Shown here one piece after another: positions 26,878 through 35,213 of a stretch of 64,000 nt of DNA. The stretch's first letter is position 1. Every line of letters begins with the position of its first letter. The stretch lies in NCBI GenBank assembly GCA_965197455.1, contig OZ240208.1, positions 1,116,001 through 1,180,000 on the forward strand, written 5' to 3'. The DNA is from JAGWBD01 sp965197455 (lineage in GTDB: Bacteria; Chloroflexota; Anaerolineae; Aggregatilineales; Phototrophicaceae). Under the pieces are notes generated by a model. The model saw nothing but the letters and a program-made list of their open reading frames with translations. It was not told the origin of the DNA and made no database searches. The position numbers and the translations under genes are program-made.

Positions 26878-28962
26878 GCGCGAGAACAACAAATCATAGG
26901 CGCCAATTGTCCCGCCATAGCCCAGGCCAAAATGCGTCGCGAGGATGAAGTAGTTGCCATCGGCCGGCAGCACCAGCTCGCGTATGAGCGAATCAGTGCT
27001 TTCGCCGATCACGGCATCATCGTTGTCTGCCATGCGGAAGCCCTGTGAGTCCAGCACGGCCAGCGTCGTGTCCAGCCGCCCGGCAGTCGCTACCATGCTC
27101 ACCGTCACTACATCGCCCGCACTGCCTTCAAATGAGTAGAGGTCGAAAACGTCCTCGTTGGTAATGCTGCCGCTCACCCGTGCGCCGCTGTTCAGGGTGG
27201 GCGCGCTTTCCATCTCGGGGCGAAAATCCAGAGAGTTCAGGTTGAGCGTCTCCAGCCCCAGGCCCCGGATTCCGATGAAGCCTCCCTCGCCTGCCTGCAC
27301 CTGCCGGTCCACGCCGACGATGAAGCTGGTGACGTACACCTGACCCGCAACCGGCCGCGCCAGTCCGGTGAAGACCGGCCGGCCTTCAGCGAGAACGTTG
27401 AGCGCGAAGGAGACCGGCGTGATGTCGTTGCAGGAATTCTGGTGCCAGACTTCAACCTCGTACAGCCCAGGCGTCAGCGTGTCCTCCGGCCAGTAGACGT
27501 AGGACACGGGGCTGACCTGCGACCCGCTGCAATTGACGTTGCCGGATGCGGCCAGCAAGCCGCCACTGGGGACCTGCGGTTTGTCGTCAAACACCGAATC
27601 GCCGGCAGGATCGCGAACCAGCAACTGCAGGTCCGCGCCGGTGTTCCACGTCAGCGTGACTCCCAGGTCGCCGTCCGGCAGGCCCGGCGACTGCACTTCC
27701 TGCGGCGCATCCGCAGCCGGGCCGGTCAGAAGGATGTCATAGCGCCCCTCGGTGCCGCCCAGCTCCTTGCCATAGCGCGTCGCCACAATCCGGTATTCGC
27801 CGTCGCCGAAAAGCCTGAAGTTCTGAATGCCCGAATTCGTTGACCCGTCTCCCTGGTCATCGTTCACGCCGAGAATCGTGCCGCTGCTGTCCAGCAACTG
27901 CAACAGGGTATCCAGGCTGCCTTCGGTGGCCGCCATGTTCACGCTGATGATTTCATTGGCGCGGCCCTCAAAGCTGTAGACATCCACAAAATCAGATGAA
28001 GTCAACAGCCCGGACTGCGTCTCGTTACGCGCGAGCGGAGTGGCCAGCAACAGCTGCTCAGCCAGCCCCAGGGGCGCAGTGGTTTCGTCGGGAGCAAGAC
28101 CGCCATCACCGGTGCGCAGCCCGCCGGCTGCATCGACCGTCACGCTGCCGACCCAGGTCTCGCCAGGGATGAGGCTGTCCGTCAGGGACGGCGTACTGCC
28201 GTCATCCAGGCGCACATCAATCCGGAAGTCAGCCGCGCTGCTCGTTGGGCAGTCGCCCAGCGGCTGGTTGTAGACCAGAATCTCGTAGCTGCCGCTGGGC
28301 AGGCTGCCGCTGGACCAGTTCACTTCTTCGGAGGGCAGCAGGCTGCTGCGTGTATCACACACGCTGTTCACATTCACGCCGAAACGTCCGCCGCTTTCCG
28401 TGACCGGCCTTGAGAAATAAACGCTGCCGCCAATGGGATCGCGCACTTCGAGGTCCAGGTTGGCCAGCGATTCCCACTGCAGCAGAATCTGTAGCCCGCT
28501 AATCGTCAATACTTCGCCAGGGGCAAAGATCGCGGCCGTCTCGCTCACTTCAGCGACGGCCTCCGTTGGCGCCGCTTCCAGCGCAAACGACAGGCTGAAG
28601 TCCAGCGCGCCAGCTTCCGGCAGACCACCCGCCGCCAGCACGGTGACGTAGTAGCGTCCCGCCAGCGGCAGCCCGAGCCCTTCCATCGCTGTGCCGACGC
28701 CTTGCGCGACCAGTTCGCCGGCAACGTCGGTGAGCAGGACCGTCAATTCAGTTCCGCTGCCCGCCTCGACCTGCAGGCTGATTATATCCCCGGCTGCGCC
28801 GGTGAAGGTGTAGACCTGGGCCACCTGGTCAGCGGCCAGAGAGCCGGCCCTCATCGTACCGGAAACCAGCTCGCGCGTCGACTGCGCCATCGTGGTCGCA
28901 GCGCCCGCCAGCAGCACAAGGGTTAGCAACAGCAGCAGCGCACGCTTCCGTTGTTCCGGCAT
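26863..28962 (-). CDS. Large secreted protein with three PPC-type domains alternating with two DUF2135-like modules
   Basis: 699 residues. A signal peptide (RKRALLLLLTLVLLAGAATTMA) precedes an extracellular part. Three bacterial pre-peptidase C-terminal (PPC)-like beta-sandwiches are recognisable by the YSFEG-x2-GDxxSxxM/L pattern, at about 35-140 (QVYTFTGAAGDIISL), 315-410 (DVYSFEGRANEIISV) and 600-697 (DLYSFEGSAGDVVTV). Between them are two repeats of another module, about 155-290 (LEVRDPIGGSVYF) and 430-580 (LLVRDPAGDSVFD), each ending in a GxYExxVxxQ strand with cysteines. No catalytic domain is present, so it is likely a binding or surface-associated protein. The ATG at 28962 follows AGGAGGG. 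Confidence 0.8.
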   Translation of the reverse strand: MPEQRKRALLLLLTLVLLAGAATTMAQSTRELVSGTMRAGSLAADQVAQVYTFTGAAGDIISLQVEAGSGTELTVLLTDVAGELVAQGVGTAMEGLGLPLAGRYYVTVLAAGGLPEAGALDFSLSFALEAAPTEAVAEVSETAAIFAPGEVLTISGLQILLQWESLANLDLEVRDPIGGSVYFSRPVTESGGRFGVNVNSVCDTRSSLLPSEEVNWSSGSLPSGSYEILVYNQPLGDCPTSSAADFRIDVRLDDGSTPSLTDSLIPGETWVGSVTVDAAGGLRTGDGGLAPDETTAPLGLAEQLLLATPLARNETQSGLLTSSDFVDVYSFEGRANEIISVNMAATEGSLDTLLQLLDSSGTILGVNDDQGDGSTNSGIQNFRLFGDGEYRIVATRYGKELGGTEGRYDILLTGPAADAPQEVQSPGLPDGDLGVTLTWNTGADLQLLVRDPAGDSVFDDKPQVPSGGLLAASGNVNCSGSQVSPVSYVYWPEDTLTPGLYEVEVWHQNSCNDITPVSFALNVLAEGRPVFTGLARPVAGQVYVTSFIVGVDRQVQAGEGGFIGIRGLGLETLNLNSLDFRPEMESAPTLNSGARVSGSITNEDVFDLYSFEGSAGDVVTVSMVATAGRLDTTLAVLDSQGFRMADNDDAVIGESTDSLIRELVLPADGNYFILATHFGLGYGGTIGAYDLLFSRLNQS

Positions 28963-29004
28963 GAGAGTCCCTCCTGATCTGGACCTGCACTGCGCCAGTT
29001 TACA

Positions 29005-29032
29005 GGAATACCGCCTGACGCGCCAATGTCAA
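29005..29032 (-). promoter_or_regulatory. Promoter of the PPC-repeat protein, flanked by a 7-bp inverted repeat
   Basis: Minus strand perfect TTGACA (29032-29027), 16-base spacer, TATTCC (29010-29005), 42 bases before the ATG. GCGCCAA (29020-29026) and TTGGCGC (29047-29053) bracket the -35 as inverted arms, a possible operator. In the rest of the 262-base gap up to 29224 I see no gene. Confidence 0.5.
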
Positions 29033-29224
29033 CGGTTACGTTTCAATTGGCGCAACACAATCTTCCTACCGGCCCTGACAGCAGCAGGTTCCGGTGGAAG
29101 CATTGCGCAAGCGGCACACAGCATAAAGTCATGTGTTTCTGCCGGGTGGACTCTTCGACGGGTGTTGCCAGCCTGTAATTCCTGTACAATTCGGTGAGGT
29201 TCACTAGCAACCCAGGAGTTAGGC

Positions 29225-30397
29225 ATGAAGGAACTTTCCCGTATGCTCGGCAACGTGCCCGGTTCGGCAACCATGGCAGTTTCCGAAAAGGCCAGACGAC
29301 TCAAGGCAGCCGGCAAGGACGTGATTGCGCTGTCCGGAGGCGACCCGGACTTTGCCACGCCCGACCACATCATTGCAGCAGCATTTTCTGCAATCGAGGA
29401 CGGGGCAACTCACTATCCTCCGTCCAGGGGCATTCCGCTGGCGCTGGAAGCCATCGCTTCCAAGTTGGCACGCGAAAACGACGTGCAGGTCGATCCGGCC
29501 AGCCAGATCATCATCACACCAGGCGCCAAATGGGCCATCTACCTGGCGCTGGCCGCGCTGAGCAACCCCGGCGACGAAATTCTGTATATCGAGCCTTGCT
29601 GGGCTTCCTATCCCCCCATGGTCACCCTGGCCGGCGCCACGCCGGTTCCCGTCAGCCTGTCACCAGATGACAATTACACAGTCACAGCAGAGATGCTGCG
29701 TTCCTGCATAACGGACAGGACCAAGGCCCTGATGGTCAACTCACCCTGCAACCCGACCGGGCGCGTGCTCACCGCTGACGAAGTTGACGCCGTCGTCGAA
29801 GTCGTGCTGGAACACGACCTCTACGTCCTTTCCGACGAAATATACGAGCATCTGGTCTATGACAACAACCAGCACATTTCACTGGCTGCGCGGCCTGGCA
29901 TGGCGGAGCGCACGCTGACGATCAACGGCCTTTCCAAGGCTTACGCCATGACCGGCTGGCGCCTTGGCTGGCTGGCAGCGCCACCACATATTATCAATCT
30001 GGCCAACAAACTGAGCAGCCAGACCGTTTCCATGGCCGCCAACTTCAGCATGCACGCCGCAGCCGCCGCGCTCAATGGCCCGCAGGACTGCGTGGCCGAA
30101 ATGGTTGCTTCCTACAAACAGCGGCGTGATTTCATGGTCCCGGCGTTCAACGCCATCGATGGCGTTCACTGCCGTAACATCGAGGGCGCCTTCTATCTCT
30201 TCCCCTCTTTCCCTGGCAGCGACAGGGACAGCGTCGCGCTGGCGGATGTGCTAATTGAGGAAGTCGGCATCGCTGGCACACCGGGCATCGCCTTTGGCAG
30301 CACCGGCGAGGGGCACATTCGCTTTTCCATCGCCACGGCGATGGTCGACCTTGAGCGTTCAGTAGAGCGTCTGGCGAAGATCGCGTCCCGGCTCTAG
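29225..30397 (+). CDS. Class I/II PLP-dependent aminotransferase (aspartate aminotransferase-like)
   Basis: 390 residues, fold type I. Motifs: SGGDPDFATPDHI, HYPPSRGIP, NSPCNPTGRVL (Asn that contacts PLP), LSDEIYEHLVYD (Asp/Tyr), the Schiff-base lysine in NGLSKAYAMTGWRLGW and the substrate Arg near the C-terminus in GHIRFS. It should transfer an amino group between an L-amino acid and a 2-oxo acid; the donor is not certain. The ATG at 29225 is preceded by AGGAG. It converges with M42 copy 1, 7 bases between stops. A decayed copy of its 3' end lies at 33940-34092. Confidence 0.9.
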   Translation: MKELSRMLGNVPGSATMAVSEKARRLKAAGKDVIALSGGDPDFATPDHIIAAAFSAIEDGATHYPPSRGIPLALEAIASKLARENDVQVDPASQIIITPGAKWAIYLALAALSNPGDEILYIEPCWASYPPMVTLAGATPVPVSLSPDDNYTVTAEMLRSCITDRTKALMVNSPCNPTGRVLTADEVDAVVEVVLEHDLYVLSDEIYEHLVYDNNQHISLAARPGMAERTLTINGLSKAYAMTGWRLGWLAAPPHIINLANKLSSQTVSMAANFSMHAAAAALNGPQDCVAEMVASYKQRRDFMVPAFNAIDGVHCRNIEGAFYLFPSFPGSDRDSVALADVLIEEVGIAGTPGIAFGSTGEGHIRFSIATAMVDLERSVERLAKIASRL

Positions 30398-30404
30398 GCA
30401 AGCG

Positions 30405-31442
30405 TTACAGCTGGCGCAGAAAGGCCAGCAAGAGCTGCGTCACATTGCCCAACGACTCCACCCTGGTGATTTCATAGCCATGGGAGTTGAGGTAGGCGGG
30501 GCCAAAGCCCATCGTGCGCGCCGCCAGACCAATGCGCTGAATCCCGCCCGCATCCGATCCGGCAAAGGGATACACAGCTGCCTGGGCGCCGAAGCCCAGC
30601 TCGTCGGCCAGGCGCAACAGCGTCTCACAGTCCGGCTTGCTGTTGCCCGGCTCACCAATCCAGATCACCGGTCGGGAATCGAACTCCGTCGGCGTATCCG
30701 GCGTCAGTGGTGAGGTGTCGACCGCGATGACGATTTCCGGCTGCAGCACCTGTGCCACGCGGATGGCGCCCAGATAGCCGGTTTCCTCGGCGGTAGGCGC
30801 CGCCATGTAGATGTCAGCGCCCGGGGGATCCTTGGCCAGTTCGCGCAAGGCGTCAATGACGCACAGCACGCCGATGCGATCATCAAAGGCGAAGCCGCCA
30901 ATATGGTTTCCAGCCAGGCGCAGCAGGTTTTTGCGGCTGCGGGCAACGACGGCACGACTGCCTGTGTGAACGCCGTGCTCCAGCAACTCATTCCGCGGCA
31001 TCCCGGTAAACAGGGTGACGTCACCCCAGTTGGGCGTCCGCGTTCCGCGACGAAACTCTCCCGGCGGGCCGCTACGGGTGTGTGTCGAGCCAAACGACAG
31101 CACCGACGGCACGATTGACCCGTCGTCCGCAATGATGTCGATGGGTCCTTCCCCGTACTTCCATGGATGCGGGCCGCCCAGCGGCAGCACTCGCAGCGTT
31201 CCATCCTCCGCCATGTGCGTGATAATCAGCCCCAGTTCATCCTTGTGCGCCGCGACCAGCACCCTGGGCCCGTCGCCCGGTACGTGGGCGATGATGTTGC
31301 TCATGCCGTCCTGCCAGGTTTTCATGCCCGTGGCTTCGAACTCGCGCAGGATAACCGCCTCGACCTCGCGTTCGTCTCCTATGGGGCCGTGGCTGGTAAT
31401 CAGTTCATCCAGAAGTAACAACATTTCATCCGGTGTCATCAT
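30405..31442 (-). CDS. M42 family metallo-aminopeptidase, copy 1 of 4
   Basis: 345 residues. M42 enzymes (FrvX/TET/glutamyl aminopeptidase type) are cytoplasmic, dinuclear-metal, often dodecameric aminopeptidases for short peptides. The metal set is visible: H66 in VLVAAHKDELG, bridging Asp in FAFDDRIGV (187-188), Glu pair in AEETGYLGA (219-220), D242 in AVDTSP and H321 in NSHGYEI. The dimetal core and the D68 of HxD are intact, so it should be active. It lies at the 3' end of the array, next to the convergent aminotransferase. Start: two tandem ATGs (31442, 31439). It differs from copies 3 and 4 in several loops. Confidence 0.9.
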   Translation of the reverse strand: MMTPDEMLLLLDELITSHGPIGDEREVEAVILREFEATGMKTWQDGMSNIIAHVPGDGPRVLVAAHKDELGLIITHMAEDGTLRVLPLGGPHPWKYGEGPIDIIADDGSIVPSVLSFGSTHTRSGPPGEFRRGTRTPNWGDVTLFTGMPRNELLEHGVHTGSRAVVARSRKNLLRLAGNHIGGFAFDDRIGVLCVIDALRELAKDPPGADIYMAAPTAEETGYLGAIRVAQVLQPEIVIAVDTSPLTPDTPTEFDSRPVIWIGEPGNSKPDCETLLRLADELGFGAQAAVYPFAGSDAGGIQRIGLAARTMGFGPAYLNSHGYEITRVESLGNVTQLLLAFLRQL

Positions 31443-31537
31443 TTTGCTTACCCCTGTCCTTCCTTACACTCCAGGCCAAAATAATTTGCTGCGTACTTCG
31501 CCAGGCAAAATGAATAAGTTGTGACTGCCGCCGCGCA

Positions 31538-32581
31538 TCAGAGTTGGCGAAGATAGGCAAGTAGCAATCGGGTGACGTTTCGCAGCGACTCCGCGTGCGC
31601 GATTTCGAAGCCGTGGGAATTCGTGCGCGCAAAGCCGAAAGCCATCGTGCGCGCGGCCGTTCCTGCCCGTTGCACGCCTCCCGCATCCGAGCCGGCAGCA
31701 TCATAGACCACCGGCTGCGCGCCAAAGCCCAGCTCTCCAGCCAGGCGCAACAGTGTGTCACAGTCAATTTTTGTGTTCCAACCCACCTCGCCGTACCAGA
31801 TGACCGGGCGCGCATCTACCGCCGTGGGCGTGTCCGGCGTCACCGGTGAGGTGTCCAGCGCAATCATGATTTCCGGTTGCAGCAGCTGCGCCGCGCGTCT
31901 GGCGCCCAGGAATCCGGTCTCCTCGCCGGTGGTCGCCACCAGATACAGGTCGGCGCCCGTCGGCTCCTGCACCAGCTGCCGTAGCGCAGCGATCAGACTC
32001 ACCAGGCCCATACGATCGTCCAGCGCAAAGCTGGCGATGTGGTCATTTGGCAGGCGCAACAGCTGCTTGCGTTCGCGCGCGACAACGGCGCGACTGCCGC
32101 TGTGAACACCACGCTGTTTCAGAGAAGGTGCATCCAGACCGGTGAAAAGCGTGACATCATCCCAGGTGGGTGTGCGTTCGCCGCGCCGGAATTCCCCCAT
32201 CGCCCCGCTTTGCGTGTGCGTTGATCCGAATGACAAGACTCCTGCGACGATATCGCCGTTATCCGCGATGACATCGATCGGCCCTTCGCCATATTTCCAC
32301 GGGTAGGGGCCGCCCAGTGGCAGCACGCGCAGTCGTCCATCCTCCGGCACATGCGTGACTATCAGCCCCAGCTCGTCCTTGTGCGCCGCGATCATCACCC
32401 GCGGCCCGGCGCCCGGTACATGCGCCACGATATTGCCCATGCCATCCTGCCAGCTTCGTGCGCCCGCTGCACTGAACTCACGCAGCACGACCGCATCGAT
32501 CTCGCGTTCGTCACCGTTCGGCCCGTGACAGGCCAGCATCTCTGCCAGCAGCGCCAGCATGTTGTCCCTGTCCAGATCCAT
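31538..32581 (-). CDS. M42 family metallo-aminopeptidase, copy 2 of 4
   Basis: 347 residues, collinear with copy 1. Metal residues retained: His in MIAAHKDELG, Asp in FALDDRMGL, Glu pair in GEETGFLGA, Asp in ALDTSP and His in NSHGFEI. It is the most divergent N-terminus of the four (MDLDRDNMLALLAEMLACHG instead of MMT-x-EEML). The gap to copy 1 is 95 bases with no recognisable relic; the gap upstream to copy 3 is 152 bases and holds a small inverted repeat. GAGGCAGG precedes the ATG. Confidence 0.9.
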   Translation of the reverse strand: MDLDRDNMLALLAEMLACHGPNGDEREIDAVVLREFSAAGARSWQDGMGNIVAHVPGAGPRVMIAAHKDELGLIVTHVPEDGRLRVLPLGGPYPWKYGEGPIDVIADNGDIVAGVLSFGSTHTQSGAMGEFRRGERTPTWDDVTLFTGLDAPSLKQRGVHSGSRAVVARERKQLLRLPNDHIASFALDDRMGLVSLIAALRQLVQEPTGADLYLVATTGEETGFLGARRAAQLLQPEIMIALDTSPVTPDTPTAVDARPVIWYGEVGWNTKIDCDTLLRLAGELGFGAQPVVYDAAGSDAGGVQRAGTAARTMAFGFARTNSHGFEIAHAESLRNVTRLLLAYLRQL

Positions 32582-32643
32582 CCTGCCTCGCCTTCTTGCA
32601 GTCGGTCAGACCCTGTCACTCGCTGGTTGAACCTGAAGACAGC

Positions 32644-32664
32644 CTGTTTGCGATATACAAACAG
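32644..32664. repeat. Short inverted repeat upstream of M42 copy 2
   Basis: CTGTTTG / CAAACAG arms (7 bp, perfect) around a 7-base centre. No T-run follows on the minus strand, so an operator or weak hairpin is as likely as a terminator. Confidence 0.35.
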
Positions 32665-32733
32665 TCAACGATAACGCGAACAGGCGCCAGTCAGTATCGC
32701 TACAGGTGCAAGCCTGAACGGCGCACGGTTCGC

Positions 32734-33780
32734 CTACAGCTGACGCAGGAATGCAACCAGCAGTTGCGTCACATTGCCGATCGCTTCCGCTTTCGAAATT
32801 TCGAAGCCGTGGGAATTGAGGATGGCCGGGCCGAACGCCATCGTGCGCGCGGCGAGCCCGATTTTCTGCATGCCGCCGGCATCCGAAGCGAGCCATGAAA
32901 ACACGATGGGTTGAGCGCCGAAGCCCAGTTCATCGCCGAGTCTCAGTAGCGTGTCACAGTCAGTTTTGGTGCTGTAGGCTCCCGCAGCCTCGGTGTACCA
33001 GATGACCGGCCGCGTATCAAACTCGGTCGGCGTGTCCGGCGTCAGGGGCGAAATATCCAGCGCAATAATTATTTCCGGCTGTATCACCTGGCCCACTCGA
33101 ATGGCGCCCAGATAGCCTGTCTCTTCGGCGGTGGTCGCAGAGTAATAGAGGTCCAGCCCGGTCGGCTCCAGCACAGTCTGCCGCAAGGCGTCGATCAGGC
33201 TTACCATACAGATCCTGTCATCCAGGCCGAAGCCGGCCACGTGGCCACCTGGCAACCGCATCAGAGGTTTGCGTTCGTGGGCAACGACGCCACGGCTACC
33301 AATGTGTACCCCGCGTTCCAGCAGGGCAGCGCGAGTCAAACCGGTGAACAAGGTGACATCATCCCAGTCCGGCGTCCGTGTACCCGCGCGGAATTCGCCG
33401 ACAGAGCCGCTGCGCGTATGTGTGGAACCAAAAGACAAAATAGAAGGCACAATCGACCCGTCATCGGCGATGAGATCGATCGGCCCTTCGCCGTATTTCC
33501 AGGGCCGCGGCCCACCCAGAGGCTTCACCCGCAGCACCCCGTCATCTGCCATATCCGAGACGATCAGACCCAGTTCATCCTTGTGTACGACCACCAGCAC
33601 CCGTGGCCCGTCGCCAGGGATGTGTGCCTGGATGTTGCTCATTCCGTCCTGCCAGGCCCTCGCGCCCGTGGCCTCAAACTCGCGCATGAGCACGGCGTCG
33701 ATTTCACGCTCGTCGCCGATGGGACCATGACTGCGCATCATCTCATCCAGCAAAACCAGCATTTCTTCCTGCGTCATCAT
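32734..33780 (-). CDS. M42 family metallo-aminopeptidase, copy 3 of 4
   Basis: 348 residues. Metal residues retained: His in LVVVHKDELG, Asp in FGLDDRICM, Glu pair in AEETGYLGA, Asp in ALDISP and His in NSHGFEI. It shares with copy 4 the insertion YTEAxGAYS and many stretches (GSRGVV, HERK, SDAGGMQKIGLAART), so copies 3 and 4 form the youngest pair. The ATG at 33780 has a good AGGAGG. Directly upstream lies the relic of an HD gene, matching what lies upstream of copy 4. Confidence 0.9.
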   Translation of the reverse strand: MMTQEEMLVLLDEMMRSHGPIGDEREIDAVLMREFEATGARAWQDGMSNIQAHIPGDGPRVLVVVHKDELGLIVSDMADDGVLRVKPLGGPRPWKYGEGPIDLIADDGSIVPSILSFGSTHTRSGSVGEFRAGTRTPDWDDVTLFTGLTRAALLERGVHIGSRGVVAHERKPLMRLPGGHVAGFGLDDRICMVSLIDALRQTVLEPTGLDLYYSATTAEETGYLGAIRVGQVIQPEIIIALDISPLTPDTPTEFDTRPVIWYTEAAGAYSTKTDCDTLLRLGDELGFGAQPIVFSWLASDAGGMQKIGLAARTMAFGPAILNSHGFEISKAEAIGNVTQLLVAFLRQL

Positions 33781-33866
33781 CTTTCTCCTCCTTTAAATTT
33801 TCAGAAAGGACGACTCGCCTTCCAGTCCCGAACGTCGGCGCGCCCGGCACCGACCCGGAATCATGC

Positions 33867-33947
33867 TGCTGTGCCTGTCCAGCGGAACGCCAGGGTTTGC
33901 CGCGACATGTTTAAATTCCTGATGATCGAACGGCGCGGCGAAGGAGC
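33867..33947 (-). pseudogene. Relic of a duplicated HD-hydrolase gene (3' part)
   Basis: An 81-base ungapped stretch matches 35279-35359 of the intact HD gene at about 58 of 81 positions by my hand count, ending in 16 identical bases (GGCGCGGCGAAGGAGC). On the minus strand it reads CSFAAPFDHQEFKHVAANP and then GVPLDRH, against RSFAAPVNRQEIEHAASNL and GVPLDEH in the intact protein. There is no start, no upstream domain, and reading runs into unrelated sequence. It sits just upstream of M42 copy 3, where the intact HD gene sits relative to copy 4. Confidence 0.8.
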
Positions 33948-34092
33948 ATTTTACCGTTCCCGCTCCTTCCCGGGCAATAACAGGGCAGCGTGGCGCTGGC
34001 AGAACGCTATTGCGGAGGCGACAATTGACACCGGCTATGGCAGCACCGGCGTGGGCCCCGTCTCTTTCAAGGCATGGCTGCAATCGACAAGC
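33940..34092 (+). pseudogene. Relic of a duplicated aminotransferase gene (3' end)
   Basis: The plus strand reads EGAFYRSRSFPG, like EGAFYLFPSFPG of the aminotransferase at 29225, then a 1-base deletion, then DNA that again matches (CAGCGT-x-GCGCTGGC) and a 13-base identity GGCAGCACCGGCG (34039; intact gene 30296). Over the first 45 bases about 31 are identical. It precedes M42 copy 4 tail-to-tail, as the intact aminotransferase does copy 1. Together with the HD relic it fills the 367-base gap 33781-34147; I see no live gene there. Confidence 0.75.
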
Positions 34093-34147
34093 TGAATTTT
34101 CGGTTGAACGCTTGCGCTGGCCGCGTCCAGATTCCTGCGTGACCGCG

Positions 34148-35194
34148 TCAGAGCTGGCGCAGGAAGGCCACCAGCAATTGAGTCACGTGGCCAATCGACT
34201 CCGCTTTCGCGATTTCGAACCCGTGGGAGTTGAGGATAGCCGGGCCGAACGCCAGGGTGCGCGCGGCCAGACCGATCTTTTGCATGCCACCGGCATCCGA
34301 AGCGAGGTGTGTATACACAATGGGCTGGGCACCGAAGCCCAGCTCGTCGGCCAGCCGCAACATGGTGTCGCAATCAAGCTTGTTGCTGTAAGCCCCCTGG
34401 GCCTCCGTATACCAGATGACCGGCCGCGTATCAAATTCTGTCGGGGTATCCGGCGATAGTGGTGAAATGTCCAGCGCAATAATAATTTCAGGCTTCAGCA
34501 CCTGGCCCACGCGAATGGCGCCCAGATAACCGCTCTCTTCGGCAGTCGACGCAACAAAATAGAGATCCAGCTCCGTCGGCTCATGGGCGAACTGCTGCAA
34601 GGCGTCAATCAGGCTGACCATACACACACGGTCATCCAGGCCGAAACCACCCACGTGGTTGCCGGCCAAACGCATCAGGGTTTTGCGTTCATGGGAGACT
34701 ACGCCGCGGCTGCCAATGTGAACGCCGCGCTGCAACAACGAGGCGCGATCAAGCCCGGTAAACAGCGTGACATCACCCCAGTCGGGAGTCCGCGTTCCCC
34801 GTCGAAACTCACCGACCGAACCGCTGCGGGTGTGCGTTGACCCGAACGACAGCACCGCAGGCACAATGGAGCCGTCGTCGGCAATGATGTCGACCGGCCC
34901 TTCGCCATACTTCCAGGGCTGCGACATGCCCAGGTCCTGCGCTTTCAGGCTGCCGTCCTCAAGTACATGTGAAATGATCAGTCCCAGTTCGTCCTTGTGC
35001 ACGACCACCAACACCCGCGGCCCTTCGCCTGGCAAGTGCGCGTAGATGTTGCTCATGCCATCCTGCCAGGTTTTTACGCCCGTCGCGGCAAACTCGCGCA
35101 TGAGGACGGCATCGATCTCCCGCTCGTCGCCTACGGGTCCATGGCTTCCTAGCATTTCGTCCAGCAATTCCAGCATTTCTTCCTGTGTCATCAT
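34148..35194 (-). CDS. M42 family metallo-aminopeptidase, copy 4 of 4
   Basis: 348 residues. All dimetal ligands are kept: His in LVVVHKDELG, Asp in FGLDDRVCM, Glu pair in AEESGYLGA, Asp in ALDISP, His in NSHGFEI. The LGG-x-PWKYGEG stretch of the other copies reads LGMSQPWKYGEG. The start is ATG 35194, which aligns with copies 1 and 3 and follows GGGGGAGAAG; an in-frame ATG at 35209 is possible but less likely. It lies 19 bases after the HD gene stop, so the two are probably co-transcribed. Confidence 0.9.
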   Translation of the reverse strand: MMTQEEMLELLDEMLGSHGPVGDEREIDAVLMREFAATGVKTWQDGMSNIYAHLPGEGPRVLVVVHKDELGLIISHVLEDGSLKAQDLGMSQPWKYGEGPVDIIADDGSIVPAVLSFGSTHTRSGSVGEFRRGTRTPDWGDVTLFTGLDRASLLQRGVHIGSRGVVSHERKTLMRLAGNHVGGFGLDDRVCMVSLIDALQQFAHEPTELDLYFVASTAEESGYLGAIRVGQVLKPEIIIALDISPLSPDTPTEFDTRPVIWYTEAQGAYSNKLDCDTMLRLADELGFGAQPIVYTHLASDAGGMQKIGLAARTLAFGPAILNSHGFEIAKAESIGHVTQLLVAFLRQL

Positions 35195-35213
35195 TTTCTT
35201 CTCCCCCAATCAA

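Noticed and set aside
31443..31537. Relic of HD or aminotransferase between M42 copies 1 and 2
   Set aside because: I compared by eye and found no match; the same holds for 32582-32733.
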